In this document: piece after piece, positions 7,871-14,659 of the stretch
Layout: each line of letters opens with the position of its first letter
Position numbering within the stretch: position 1 is the first letter of the stretch
DNA from: Streptosporangiaceae bacterium
GTDB taxonomy: Bacteria; Actinomycetota; Actinomycetes; Streptosporangiales; Streptosporangiaceae
Direction: 5' to 3'
DNA length: 40,197 bases
Assembly: GCA_019245115.1 (NCBI GenBank)
Contig: JAFARZ010000290.1
Coordinates: forward strand, 1 to 40,197
Notes under the pieces: generated by a model
The model's input: only the letters and a program-made list of their open reading frames with translations
What the model was told of the DNA's origin: nothing
Databases searched by the model: none
Translations under genes and position numbers: made by a program

Positions 7871-8461
7871 CTATTCCACGGCCTCGCGCAGCTCACGGAA
7901 GGCCTCGGTGAGCCGGGGTAGCGTCCAGGACGCGTTGAGGCCGCTGGGGTTCGGGAGGACCCATAGCCTGGCGCCGGCCAGGGTCCCGGACTGGGGGCCG
8001 GACTGGGGGCCGGACTGGGGGCCGATGCTGGCTCGCGGCCGGGCGAATGCCTTCCGGTAGGCGCTCACCCCGGCGACCGCGACGATGGCGGGCGCGCGTT
8101 CGCCGACCAGGTTCGCCAGCCGCTCTCCGCCCTCGGCCAGCTCGGCCCCGGTGAGCTCGGCGGCCTGGGCGGTGGCACGGGCGACCAGGTTGGTGATGCC
8201 GAGGCCATAGCCGGGCAGCAGGTGCTGCTCACTGGGATCGAGTCGGCGTTCGGTGAACCCGGACAGATGCAGAGCGGGCCAGAACCTGTTCCCCGGCCGG
8301 GCGAAATGCCAGCCGGTCGCCGCCGAGTACAGGCTCGGATTGATGCCGCAGAACAACACCGAGAACCGGGCGCCGGGCTCGGGCATGATGTCGGGAATCG
8401 TGTGGTCCCGGGCCGCGGCCAGGTCCGCGGCGGTGGGCTTGCGGCCGGCGGTGACGGGCAT
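7871..8461 (-). CDS. mug: G/U mismatch-specific DNA glycosylase (Mug)
   Basis: A 196-residue uracil-DNA glycosylase-fold enzyme that removes uracil or ethenocytosine opposite G. The active-site motif reads LFCGINPSLYSA (residues about 36-47, the family GxNP motif), with the second motif LPNPSGLNASW near residue 170 and the helix motif YGLGITNLVARAT between them. Oddly, a 12-bp unit (GGACTGGGGGCC) is repeated three times at 7986-8022, giving GPQS repeats in a surface loop just before the second motif; this looks like a recent repeat expansion that kept the frame. It probably heads the mug-araC-VOC operon. A DUF2207-like frame runs into its 5' part from upstream. Confidence 0.9.
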   Translation of the reverse strand: MPVTAGRKPTAADLAAARDHTIPDIMPEPGARFSVLFCGINPSLYSAATGWHFARPGNRFWPALHLSGFTERRLDPSEQHLLPGYGLGITNLVARATAQAAELTGAELAEGGERLANLVGERAPAIVAVAGVSAYRKAFARPRASIGPQSGPQSGPQSGTLAGARLWVLPNPSGLNASWTLPRLTEAFRELREAVE

Positions 8462-9363
8462 AAGGGAAGGATGGCATGGGCGCGCGGGGCGATGGGCCGG
8501 GCGCCCAGCAACTCCTTGCGTCTCGGATCCACGTGGGCGTGGACCACGGCACCGGGCGTCAGCATCTCGAACACGTGGCTGGCGATGCGGAACGTCCGGG
8601 CGCGCACGCCGTCATCGATGGCGACGTATTGCACGATGCCTTCGGCGCTGCCCTGGTTGATCTCCCATTGCCGGAGTATCCGGCCGTCGAACTCGTACTT
8701 TTTGCGGTGGGTCAGAGACCTTCTCCTGCTCCTGCGGGGCGCGAACGGCGCCAGCGGAGCCGCGCCGAGTGCCGCGGCATAGGCCACATAGCGCCGTGTA
8801 GTACGCAACGTTCGCCACGTTGCGACGATTTCGCGGCCGGGTCTCGTCGGCCGGCCATGCTTGGTCAGCCCGCGGGCCCGGGCGTCGGCGCTGACCTCGC
8901 CGCGGAAGGCACGGAGTTCCCTGGCGCTGATGTCGCGGATAACGACGTCCGCGGCCACCTCGCCGCTGACCCTGGCAGACCAGGCCAGGTAGGCCGCGGC
9001 GCGCCGCTCATATGGCAGCAGCGTGGTCAGGTCGGCGATGGGCGACAGCACGCACATCACCGGTCCGGCCAGCTGCATCGCGTCTCCGCCGATGACCACA
9101 CCCGGCTGCCGCAGCTCGAACCAGCCTCGCGCCGCCAGATCCAGCAGCGTGGCGCGGAAGCCGTCGCGGCTCGGCCGGCCGGCGAGCAACGCGATCACCG
9201 CGGGCGCCGGTGCCCGGCCCGGCGGGGGTGCCGGTGCCCGGTCCGGCGGGGGTGCCGGTGCCCGGTCCGGCGGGGGCGCCGGTGCCCGGTCCGGCGCCCC
9301 GCGGGCACTCTTCCACAGCACAGCGACCATCGCCTCCCCGCTCCCGGTCAAAGGTCCCTGCAT
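8065..9363 (-). pseudogene. DUF2207-like membrane protein remnant
   Basis: The middle of this open frame resembles the C-terminal cytoplasmic part of DUF2207 proteins: VIALLAGRPSRDGFRATLLDLAARGWFEL (about 54-82), PYERRAAAYLAW, a short hydrophobic stretch, and a final beta-rich block (DGRILRQWEINQG ... VFEMLTPGAVVHAHVDPRRKELLGARP) that should be near the true end, about 8475. The frame then runs on about 400 nt inside mug in another frame, where the sequence is plainly shadow. At the N-terminus the usual signal peptide, extracellular domain and helices are absent, replaced by about four copies of an eight-residue PDRAPAPP-type repeat encoded by a 24-bp DNA unit (9200-9300). The gene appears truncated at the front and has lost its stop; probably inactive. 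Confidence 0.5.
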
Positions 9364-9682
9364 CTATGGAACGGACGTAGCGGGCGGACGGTTCAGCGCT
9401 GTCGGGAAGCCCGGCAGATTTTCTTCGAAAGACTTACGAGAAAAGTGCTGTCAACACCGGTCCTGCGCACTCGTACTAGCGGAGCGGGTGGACCGTCGGC
9501 AAGGAGCCGGGCCGTGGCCTACTGGTCGCGTCCCGGCTCCCTACCGCGGACGGTCTTTCGGAAGACGGGTTGGGCGGACCCGTTGGCGCTCTCCCCGATG
9601 GAGGCACCACGCGGCGCCGGGATCCCGGCCGACATGGCGGCCGGGATCCCGGAGTCACTTAGGTGGCTTTCGGCTTGGGAGG
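9364..9682. other. Non-coding stretch with two strong hairpins
   Basis: No credible gene is seen here. GGAGCCGGG (9503-9511) pairs with CCCGGCTCC (9532-9540), and flanking ACCGTC/GACGGT (9492-9497 with 9549-9554) extends the structure. The second hairpin (9617-9652) is listed separately as a terminator. Confidence 0.5.
9617..9652. terminator. Perfect 14-bp stem-loop after the reductase gene
   Basis: CCGGGATCCCGGCC (9617-9630) pairs with GGCCGGGATCCCGG (9639-9652) around an 8-nt loop, 31 bp past the stop of the minus-strand reductase gene. It lacks a U tract but is very stable; a terminator role is likely. Confidence 0.65.
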
Positions 9683-10531
9683 CTAGGCGAATGCGGACGC
9701 GTGGGCCCGCGCCCACTGCTCGAAGGCACGGGGCGGCCGACCGGTGACATCGGCAACCGTGGGCAGCGGCGTGGACTCGTCCAGGGTCCCGTCGACATAG
9801 AAGCTGAAGAATGCGTCGACATACGCCTGGGGCATGGCCGCGCTCATCTCGGCCCGGGCCTCCGCGTTGGACTGAGCCTCGAAGCGCAGGTCCCGGCCGA
9901 GCACTTCGCCGAGGATGCGGACGCGGTCCGCGGGCCGCAGCGGTTGCGGTCCGGACACCGTGTACACCTGGTCCTTGTTGTCCTTGTTGTCCTGGTGGCT
10001 GTCCGTGGTGAGCCCGACCGCGAGCACCGCGGCGATATCGAAGGGATCGACCATCGCCACCGGCACGTCGGCGAACGCGTCGCGGACCACGTCGCCAGCC
10101 GCCAGTTGCGGGATCCACCGAAGCGTGTTGGACATGAATCCGAACGACCGGACTATCGTCCAGGCCAGCCCGGATTCCTTGAGCGTGGTCTCGGATTCGA
10201 TCATGTAAGCCGACACCGCGTTGCTCGTGTCGCCGCTGGCGGCGGAACTGCCGGACAACATCGCGACGCGTTCGACCCCCGCTTGACCGGCGTGGGCCAG
10301 GGTCTGCGCCATGCCCTGATATCCGGGAAGCAGGAACAGGCCGCGCACTCCGGTCAGTGCATCGCGCAGGCTGTCCGGCTGGTTGAGGTCACCCTTGACC
10401 TGCTCGACGCCGTCGGGCAGTCCCGGGCTGGCGCCATCCCGGGTGAGCGCCCGCACCCGCTCGCCGGCTTGCGCCAGCGCGCGTACCAGCTCACCGCCGA
10501 CGTTGCCGGTGGCCCCCGTCACCAAGATCAC
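9683..10531 (-). CDS. NmrA-like NAD(P)-binding reductase (atypical SDR)
   Basis: A 282-residue Rossmann-fold protein. The nucleotide-binding motif GATGNVGGELV is at the N-terminus (ILVTGATGNVG), with ALTRDG after beta 2. There is no classical YxxxK pair in the expected place, which together with the pattern VRGLFLLP and the conserved FGFMSNT/TIVRS segment places it with NmrA/quinone-reductase-like atypical SDRs. Such proteins reduce quinones or sense redox state; the substrate is unknown. A small in-frame expansion gives DNKDNKD near residue 181. It lies 54 bp after a small membrane-protein frame in the same direction and ends before a strong hairpin terminator. Confidence 0.85.
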   Translation of the reverse strand: MILVTGATGNVGGELVRALAQAGERVRALTRDGASPGLPDGVEQVKGDLNQPDSLRDALTGVRGLFLLPGYQGMAQTLAHAGQAGVERVAMLSGSSAASGDTSNAVSAYMIESETTLKESGLAWTIVRSFGFMSNTLRWIPQLAAGDVVRDAFADVPVAMVDPFDIAAVLAVGLTTDSHQDNKDNKDQVYTVSGPQPLRPADRVRILGEVLGRDLRFEAQSNAEARAEMSAAMPQAYVDAFFSFYVDGTLDESTPLPTVADVTGRPPRAFEQWARAHASAFA

Positions 10532-10585
10532 TGCGCCTCCATGTCGTGCATGTCGTGCCGGTCGTTTGAGCGGCCGGTCAGTGCT

Positions 10586-10726
10586 TCATGGCTTCGTCAC
10601 GGACCGCGTGGTCACGATGTGAGCGTGCGACGGCTGATGCGTCGCGGGCGCCCAATGCGCCATCAGCACGACGGCTATAACCAGCGTTATCACACCCGTC
10701 GCACCGGTAAGCCACGTTCGGTACAT
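10586..10726 (-). CDS. Small single-helix membrane protein (46 aa)
   Basis: A frame of 46 codons from an ATG at 10726 encodes a short basic N-terminus (MYRTWLTG), one hydrophobic helix (about residues 9-24, ATGVITLVIAVVLMAH) and a polar tail rich in His and Thr. The clean positive-inside, one-helix layout argues for a real protein rather than a shadow. It ends 54 bp before the NmrA-like reductase and may share its transcript. No family recognised. Confidence 0.45.
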   Translation of the reverse strand: MYRTWLTGATGVITLVIAVVLMAHWAPATHQPSHAHIVTTRSVTKP

Positions 10727-10777
10727 CACGTCGTCCCCGTTCTCCGTCCTTCCCGTCCGACAACAGCGGGCGGCTGC

Positions 10778-10828
10778 CCCGTAGTCCTCAACGGCCCGTA
10801 GTCCTCAACGGCCCGTAGTCCTCAACGG
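10778..10828. repeat. 17-bp unit in three exact tandem copies
   Basis: CCCGTAGTCCTCAACGG is repeated at 10778, 10795 and 10812 without change. It lies upstream of the small membrane protein and opens a repeat-rich non-coding zone. Exact copies indicate a recent expansion. Confidence 0.9.
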
Positions 10829-10938
10829 TAGGAAAACGGCGGCCCGATTCCGATGGGGGAAACCCCCGGTTTGTCCCCGAGGCATCCCTGAGTAAGGACG
10901 CCCCCCAGAGCCGGAAATCATCGCCGAGGCACAAGGAG

Positions 10939-11066
10939 GCGCCCGACCAGCGGGGAGACGCCCGGCCGCCGGGAAGCGCCGCCCAGCGGGAAGCGCCCGA
11001 CCAGCGGGGAGACGCCCGACCGCCGGGGAGACGCCCGACCGCCGAGAAGCGCCCGACCAGCGGGAA
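10939..11066. repeat. Degenerate ~18-bp GC-rich tandem array
   Basis: About seven copies of an 18-bp unit close to GACGCCCGACCGCCGGGG / AGCGCCCGACCAGCGGGG, each arm partly self-complementary. The array is non-coding: all frames through it are Arg/Gly/Pro/Ala shadows. Confidence 0.75.
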
Positions 11067-11153
11067 GGCCCCGGGCCGGCGGGAGGCGCGCCCCGCTGTC
11101 GGCCACACCCCACGACCAGCCACGCCCCGTTGGGCCACGCCCCGCTGTCGGCC

Positions 11154-11204
11154 ATGATCATGGGTCGTTTGCGGTAACTATTCCCGCAAACGACCCATGA
11201 TCAT
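11154..11204. repeat. Perfect 21-bp inverted repeat with 9-nt loop
   Basis: The arm 11154-11174 (ATGATCATGGGTCGTTTGCG plus G) is the exact reverse complement of 11184-11204, with loop TAACTATTC. No gene ends nearby in either direction, so a simple terminator role is not obvious; it may be an inserted palindromic element. ATGATCAT at the outer end is itself a palindrome. Confidence 0.85.
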
Positions 11205-11371
11205 GAAACGCCCCGGGCGAGAGACGCCAGATCGCTCCATTGCCGGCCACCGTCGAGGCGCAGCCATGGTGATGGGCGGTTTTGGGCCTATTCGCCTCGA
11301 ACTGGCCAAGATCATGAATTAGGTCCAGGTGCGGACTTCGAACCGCCAGCTTCTTTAGGTGCATTTTGCGG

Positions 11372-11384
11372 CATGTCGGACATG
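11372..11384. repeat. CATGTCGGACATG palindrome, site 1
   Basis: A 6-1-6 palindrome (CATGTC G GACATG) followed by TC. Near-copies occur at 11651-11686, 11861-11886 and 39946-39966, all in non-coding DNA. Confidence 0.5.
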
Positions 11385-11480
11385 TCATCATCGCAAGAAC
11401 TCGCTGGCCAGCCCCGGCGAACTACACGTATCGCCATATAACGGATACGGAGTAAGCCACTTTACGGAAGAAAGGAGCCC

Positions 11481-11541
11481 CGTGGAAGGAAAGGCGCCGG
11501 AAACCGGTGCCCTTCTTTCCGTGAGGCGCTTTTCTTCCATG
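11481..11541 (+). repeat. Structured module, copy 1 (nested hairpin)
   Basis: Inner stem GGCGCCGG (11493-11500) pairs with CCGGTGCC (11504-11511) around AAA; the outer stem CGTGGAAG (11481-11488) pairs with CTTCCATG (11534-11541). Between them lies TTTCCGTGAGGC. The same layout and many of the same bases recur at 39794-39874. Confidence 0.6.
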
Positions 11542-11650
11542 CCACCGAGCCCAGCCGCGGTGAATATAACGGTCATATTCCGGCAAAACCGGCGGCCCGC
11601 TGACGGCCGACGGGAATTCGATTTACCTTAACCGTTCCTGGCCCCCGCAT

Positions 11651-11686
11651 GTTGGGCGACATGTCGGACACGTCCGACATGGGGGT
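11651..11686. repeat. CATGTCGGAC palindrome, site 2
   Basis: CATGTCGGAC (11660-11669) is perfectly inverted at 11672-11681 with a 2-bp spacer. The block beginning GTTGGGCGACATGTCGGAC recurs exactly 210 bp downstream (11861) with C/T changes. Confidence 0.6.
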
Positions 11687-11706
11687 GAGCAGCCCAGCCG
11701 TGCGTT

Positions 11707-11785
11707 GGGTAGACGTGTGGGGGCGGGTAGACCTGTGGGGGCGGGTAGACCTGTGGGGGCGGTAGACCTGGGGGGGCGGGTAGAT
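11707..11785. repeat. 18-bp G-rich tandem array
   Basis: About four and a half copies of GGGTAGACCTGTGGGGGC, the first with one change and the fourth shortened, then a decayed copy. It lies 250 bp upstream of the oxygenase gene. Confidence 0.85.
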
Positions 11786-11860
11786 GGGTGAGCCGTGGGT
11801 GAGCCGCAGGGACGACGGCTGGTCGCAAAGTCGATTCGCCGCAACGTTGCCAGCCGGCAC

Positions 11861-11886
11861 GTTGGGCGATATGTCGGATATGTCCG
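11861..11886. repeat. ATATGTCGGATATGTCC palindrome, site 3
   Basis: Close copy of site 2 (GTTGGGCGATATGTCGGATA then TGTCCG), preceded by the perfect palindrome GCAACGTTGC (11841-11850). Confidence 0.5.
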
Positions 11887-12030
11887 GACGGGACGGGATG
11901 GGGAGGGGCGGGGCGGGGCGGGATGGGAGGGGCGGGATGGGGAGGGGCGGGGCGGGACGGGATGGGGAGACGAGGAGCGGACGGGATGGGGAGGCGGGGC
12001 GGGATGGTGGGGGGAGTTTGGGTGGTTAGG
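11886..12030 (+). repeat. G-tract low-complexity repeat upstream of the oxygenase
   Basis: An almost pure G/A/C stretch with dozens of GG-GGGG runs, repeating units like GGGATGGGGAGGGGCGGG. On the plus strand it can form G-quadruplexes, and it would lie in the leader of the oxygenase transcript. The open frame through it (Gly/Arg/Met) is not considered coding. Confidence 0.75.
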
Positions 12031-12036
12031 AGAGGT

Positions 12037-13026
12037 ATGAGCCGAACTATTCCTGTGGTGGATCTGGCGGAGGCGAGCGAAGTCGACGCGGTGCGGGCCG
12101 GGATCGAGGACTTCGGCGCGGTGCAGGTCCTCAATCATGGCGTGCCGGATCGTCTGATCAGCGAGTTCGACGCCCGGGTGGGGCGACTGCTCGGCCAGCC
12201 GCGGTCAGCCAAGGCGAAGCTGGCCAGCCCGCATCCGTACCGGGGCTGGCGGCAGTGGCCGGATGACTTTGGGCGGCTGGAGCTGGAACGCTTCAACGTG
12301 GCGCAGTTCGATAACGCGGCGGACGCGCGGGCGGCGGGCCTGAGCGACGAGTATCTCGGCCTGTTCGCGCACGACAACATGTGGCCGGAGGACGATCCGC
12401 GGCTGCGCGCCGTGGCCATGGAGTACATGGCCACGGCGCAGGGCCTGGCGATGCGGATGCTGAAGCTGTACGCGAACGCCATAGGGCTCGACGAGTTCCC
12501 GATGGGCACACTGCCGCATACCCGGCTGACCGTGAACGACTACCCGACCTGGACGTATCAAGGACAGGAGGTCGATGACGCGGACAAGCTGCTGCTGCTC
12601 GAGCACGCCGACGACTCGGCGGTGACGATCCTGGCCCAGTCCGGAGACTACGAAGGTCTTCAGCTCCAGGGTCCGGACGGTGCGTGGATTCCGGTGCCGA
12701 TCATTCCTGGGGCGCTCCAGGTTTTCTCCGGGAATATGCTCACGCGCTGGACTGGCGGACGGCTACGGCCGGGGCGACACCGGGTGGTGGCGGGCGGCAC
12801 CGTGACCCGGCGGTCCACAGCGGTGTTCGTGTATCCGTCGCTGGACACGGTGGTCGAGCCACTCGACGGATCGGACTCCCCTCGCGAGCCCGTGCTGGTG
12901 GGGGATCACGTCAGGGACCGGGTGGCGAGCTACCTCGAGGAGTACGGCCGGCCGGAGCAGATAGCGGCATGGCGGGACGGGACGCCGTACGTCGCCGCGC
13001 TGGCCGAGGACTCAGCCGGCCGGTGA
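12037..13026 (+). CDS. Isopenicillin N synthase-like 2-oxoglutarate/Fe(II) oxygenase
   Basis: A 329-residue non-haem iron oxygenase of the IPNS-like family. The N-terminal DIOX_N pattern is clear (IPVVDLAEA ... FGAVQVLNHGVPDRLI). Iron ligands are the HAD motif in LLEHADDSAVTIL and the distal His in GRHRVVAGG, with the 2-oxoglutarate-binding Arg-x-Ser in RRSTAVF. The NDYPTW segment before the HxD motif also matches the family. The start is ATG 12037 with a strong site (AGGAGAGGT) just before it; the frame extends further upstream only through G-rich repeat sequence. It heads a same-direction run with an AlkB-like, a SnoaL-like and a sigma-factor gene. The substrate is unknown; hydroxylation or desaturation of a small metabolite is the usual role. 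Confidence 0.9.
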   Translation: MSRTIPVVDLAEASEVDAVRAGIEDFGAVQVLNHGVPDRLISEFDARVGRLLGQPRSAKAKLASPHPYRGWRQWPDDFGRLELERFNVAQFDNAADARAAGLSDEYLGLFAHDNMWPEDDPRLRAVAMEYMATAQGLAMRMLKLYANAIGLDEFPMGTLPHTRLTVNDYPTWTYQGQEVDDADKLLLLEHADDSAVTILAQSGDYEGLQLQGPDGAWIPVPIIPGALQVFSGNMLTRWTGGRLRPGRHRVVAGGTVTRRSTAVFVYPSLDTVVEPLDGSDSPREPVLVGDHVRDRVASYLEEYGRPEQIAAWRDGTPYVAALAEDSAGR

Positions 13027-13055
13027 CCGCGCCATTCGTGCGCTAGAGTGTTCGA

Positions 13056-13715
13056 GTGGGCGTTTTGGTGCAGGAGTCGCTGCTGGACCTGGACGAGCAG
13101 CCCGCGCTGGGTACGCTCGACGGCGTCGCGGCCGAAGGCCCAGGCCAATCCGGCGAGGTGCGACGGACTCCGCTGGCCCGGGGCGCCTGGGTGGATGTAC
13201 GGCCGGGATGGCTGGCCGGGTCGGGTGAGGTGTTCGCCCGGCTGATGGAGACGGTGCCGTGGCGAGCGGAGCGGCGGCACATGTACGACAAGGTGGTGGA
13301 CGTCCCCCGGCTGCTATGTTTCTACGCCGAGGACGCGCCGCTGCCGGACCCCATGCTCACCGCCGCACGTCAAGCGCTGAACTCGCACTACCGGGATGAA
13401 CTAGGTGAGGAGTTCCGTACCGCCGGGCTGTGCCTGTACCGGGACGGCCGGGACAGCGTGGCGTGGCACGGCGACCGCTTCGGGCGCGGCCGGGACCATG
13501 ACACCATGGTCGCGATCTTGTCGCTGGGGACGCCCCGGGCGCTGGCGCTGCGGCCGCGCGGCGGCGGCCCGTCGATGCGGTTTGAGCTTGGCCACGGCGA
13601 TCTGCTGGTGATGGGCGGTAGCTGCCAGCGCACCTGGGACCATGCCATCCCCAAAGCCCCGAAGATCACCAGCCCGCGGATCAGCGTGCAGTTCCGCCCC
13701 CTGGGCGTGCGCTAA
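13056..13715 (+). CDS. AlkB-like 2-oxoglutarate/Fe(II) dioxygenase
   Basis: A 219-residue protein of the AlkB family, which demethylates alkylated bases in DNA or RNA by oxidation. The iron triad is visible as WHGDR (His-x-Asp) and the distal His in TWDHAIPK, with the 2-oxoglutarate Arg in SPRISVQFR. The nucleotide-lid pattern RTAGLCLYRDGRDSVAWHGD and AILSLGTPRAL are typical of actinomycete members. The GTG start at 13056 has a poor ribosome site and lies 29 bp after the oxygenase stop, so coupling is plausible; GTG at 13068 is an alternative. It sits upstream of the SnoaL-like gene, whose ribosome site overlaps its stop. Confidence 0.9.
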   Translation: MGVLVQESLLDLDEQPALGTLDGVAAEGPGQSGEVRRTPLARGAWVDVRPGWLAGSGEVFARLMETVPWRAERRHMYDKVVDVPRLLCFYAEDAPLPDPMLTAARQALNSHYRDELGEEFRTAGLCLYRDGRDSVAWHGDRFGRGRDHDTMVAILSLGTPRALALRPRGGGPSMRFELGHGDLLVMGGSCQRTWDHAIPKAPKITSPRISVQFRPLGVR

Positions 13716-13728
13716 GGAGGAGACACGG

Positions 13729-14133
13729 ATGAGCGACGCCGATGTGATCACGCGAATGCTGCACGCCATCGACAGGCGCGACTGGGCAGCGGTCAAGGAC
13801 TCGTTCACCGATCCGGTAGACACGGACTACACCTCGCTGTGGGGCGGTGAGCCGGAAACCATTGCCATCGACGCGCTGATCACACAGTGGACGGAGTTCC
13901 TGAAAGGCTTCGGCGCCACCCAGCACCTGACCGGTCCGCTGCATGCTTCCGGCGACCGCGTCGAAACCCACGTCACGGCCCATCACTGGCGTCCAGACAC
14001 CGGAAACGCCTGGGTGGTGCACGGCCACTACATCGCCCGCATCGCAAACGGCAAGATCGCCGGGCTCACCCTCCAGACCTTCCACGCCAGCGGCGATCCG
14101 GATCTGCCGCACATTCCCGCCCAGCGCGAATAG
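13729..14133 (+). CDS. SnoaL-like / NTF2-fold protein
   Basis: A 134-residue protein with the cone-shaped NTF2/SnoaL fold pattern: N-terminal helices (VITRMLHAIDRRDWAAVKDSFTD), then alternating strands with HVTAHHW and HGHYIARIANGKIAGL. Such proteins are often small cyclases, isomerases or sigma-factor-associated domains, and no catalytic residue can be assigned safely. The ATG at 13729 has a strong AAGGAGG site that overlaps the AlkB-like gene's stop, so it is the certain start and the genes are in one operon. It precedes a damaged sigma factor by 62 bp. Confidence 0.85.
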   Translation: MSDADVITRMLHAIDRRDWAAVKDSFTDPVDTDYTSLWGGEPETIAIDALITQWTEFLKGFGATQHLTGPLHASGDRVETHVTAHHWRPDTGNAWVVHGHYIARIANGKIAGLTLQTFHASGDPDLPHIPAQRE

Positions 14134-14195
14134 CCGCGCCAGCCGTGCAACCCTCCGCCCGGTCATCGTGGTCTTGCCGGGTGGAGAGGTGAGCG

Positions 14196-14564
14196 ATGAA
14201 CCAGACGCTGGACGAGGAGTTCCGCGAGTTCATGCACGGCCGCTGGGCGGCCATGGTGCGGCTGGCCTACGGGCTGACCGGTGACCGCGGGCACGCCGAG
14301 GATGTGGCGCAGACCGCCTTCGCCAAGGCGTACGCGGCCTGGCCGCGGGTCATGCGGAGCGGCGACCCGGACGCCTACGTCCGGCGGATCGTGGTCAACG
14401 AGAACCACAACCGATTCCGTAAACGGCGCATCGCCGAACGGCTCACGGACCGCCCGCCGGAGGAGCACAACGAGCATAAGAGCCACGGCGTCGAAGATCG
14501 CGAAGCGCTGATCGCGGCGCTCCAGTCCTTGGGACCGAGACAGCGAGCGGTCGTCGGTCGGTGA
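14196..14564 (+). pseudogene. SigE-type ECF sigma factor, truncated before region 4
   Basis: 122 codons with a normal sigma region 2 (FMHGRWAAMVRLAYGLTGDRGHAEDVAQTAFAKAYAAWPRV, residues 10-50; RKRR linker after DAYVRRIVVNENHN). The frame stops right after LGPRQRAVV, where family members continue for about 45 residues with the region 4 HTH that binds the -35 element. Without region 4 it should not direct transcription. The stop codon overlaps the start of a short piece that looks like the C-terminal end of another protein, so an internal deletion has probably joined this gene to the tail of the next one. RBS: GGTGGAGAGGTGAGCG before ATG. Confidence 0.75.
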
Positions 14565-14659
14565 CCGCCTACACCGGTCCCTGGGGCAAATTGAGTTCGG
14601 TCAGGTGGGCCGCGTACGACGCCGCGGGACACCAGGTGGCCTCGCGCACCCCGGACTAG
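14561..14659 (+). pseudogene. C-terminal remnant of a downstream gene fused to the sigma factor
   Basis: 33 codons reading VTAYTGPWGKL ... WAAYDAAGHQVASRTPD-stop. The sequence looks like the ordered last beta strands of a longer secreted or membrane protein, of the kind often found after SigE-type sigma genes, not like a complete gene. It overlaps the sigma-factor stop by 4 bp and the dnaE2 stop on the other strand by 4 bp. Identity is inferred from position and style only. Confidence 0.4.

Noticed and set aside
8476..10801. Long plus-strand open frames opposite the DUF2207 remnant and the reductase
   Set aside because: Composition is shadow-like and no domain is recognisable.
10939..11066. 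Possible CRISPR array
   Set aside because: Units are contiguous and degenerate with no unique spacers; it is a plain tandem repeat.
11331..11346. tRNA-like T-loop on the minus strand (GGTTCGAAGTCC)
   Set aside because: Only a 4-bp stem forms, and no acceptor, D or anticodon arm fits in the 70 bp upstream.
11628..12138. Pro/His-rich minus-strand frames over the G-tract region
   Set aside because: They are translations of low-complexity repeats, not proteins.
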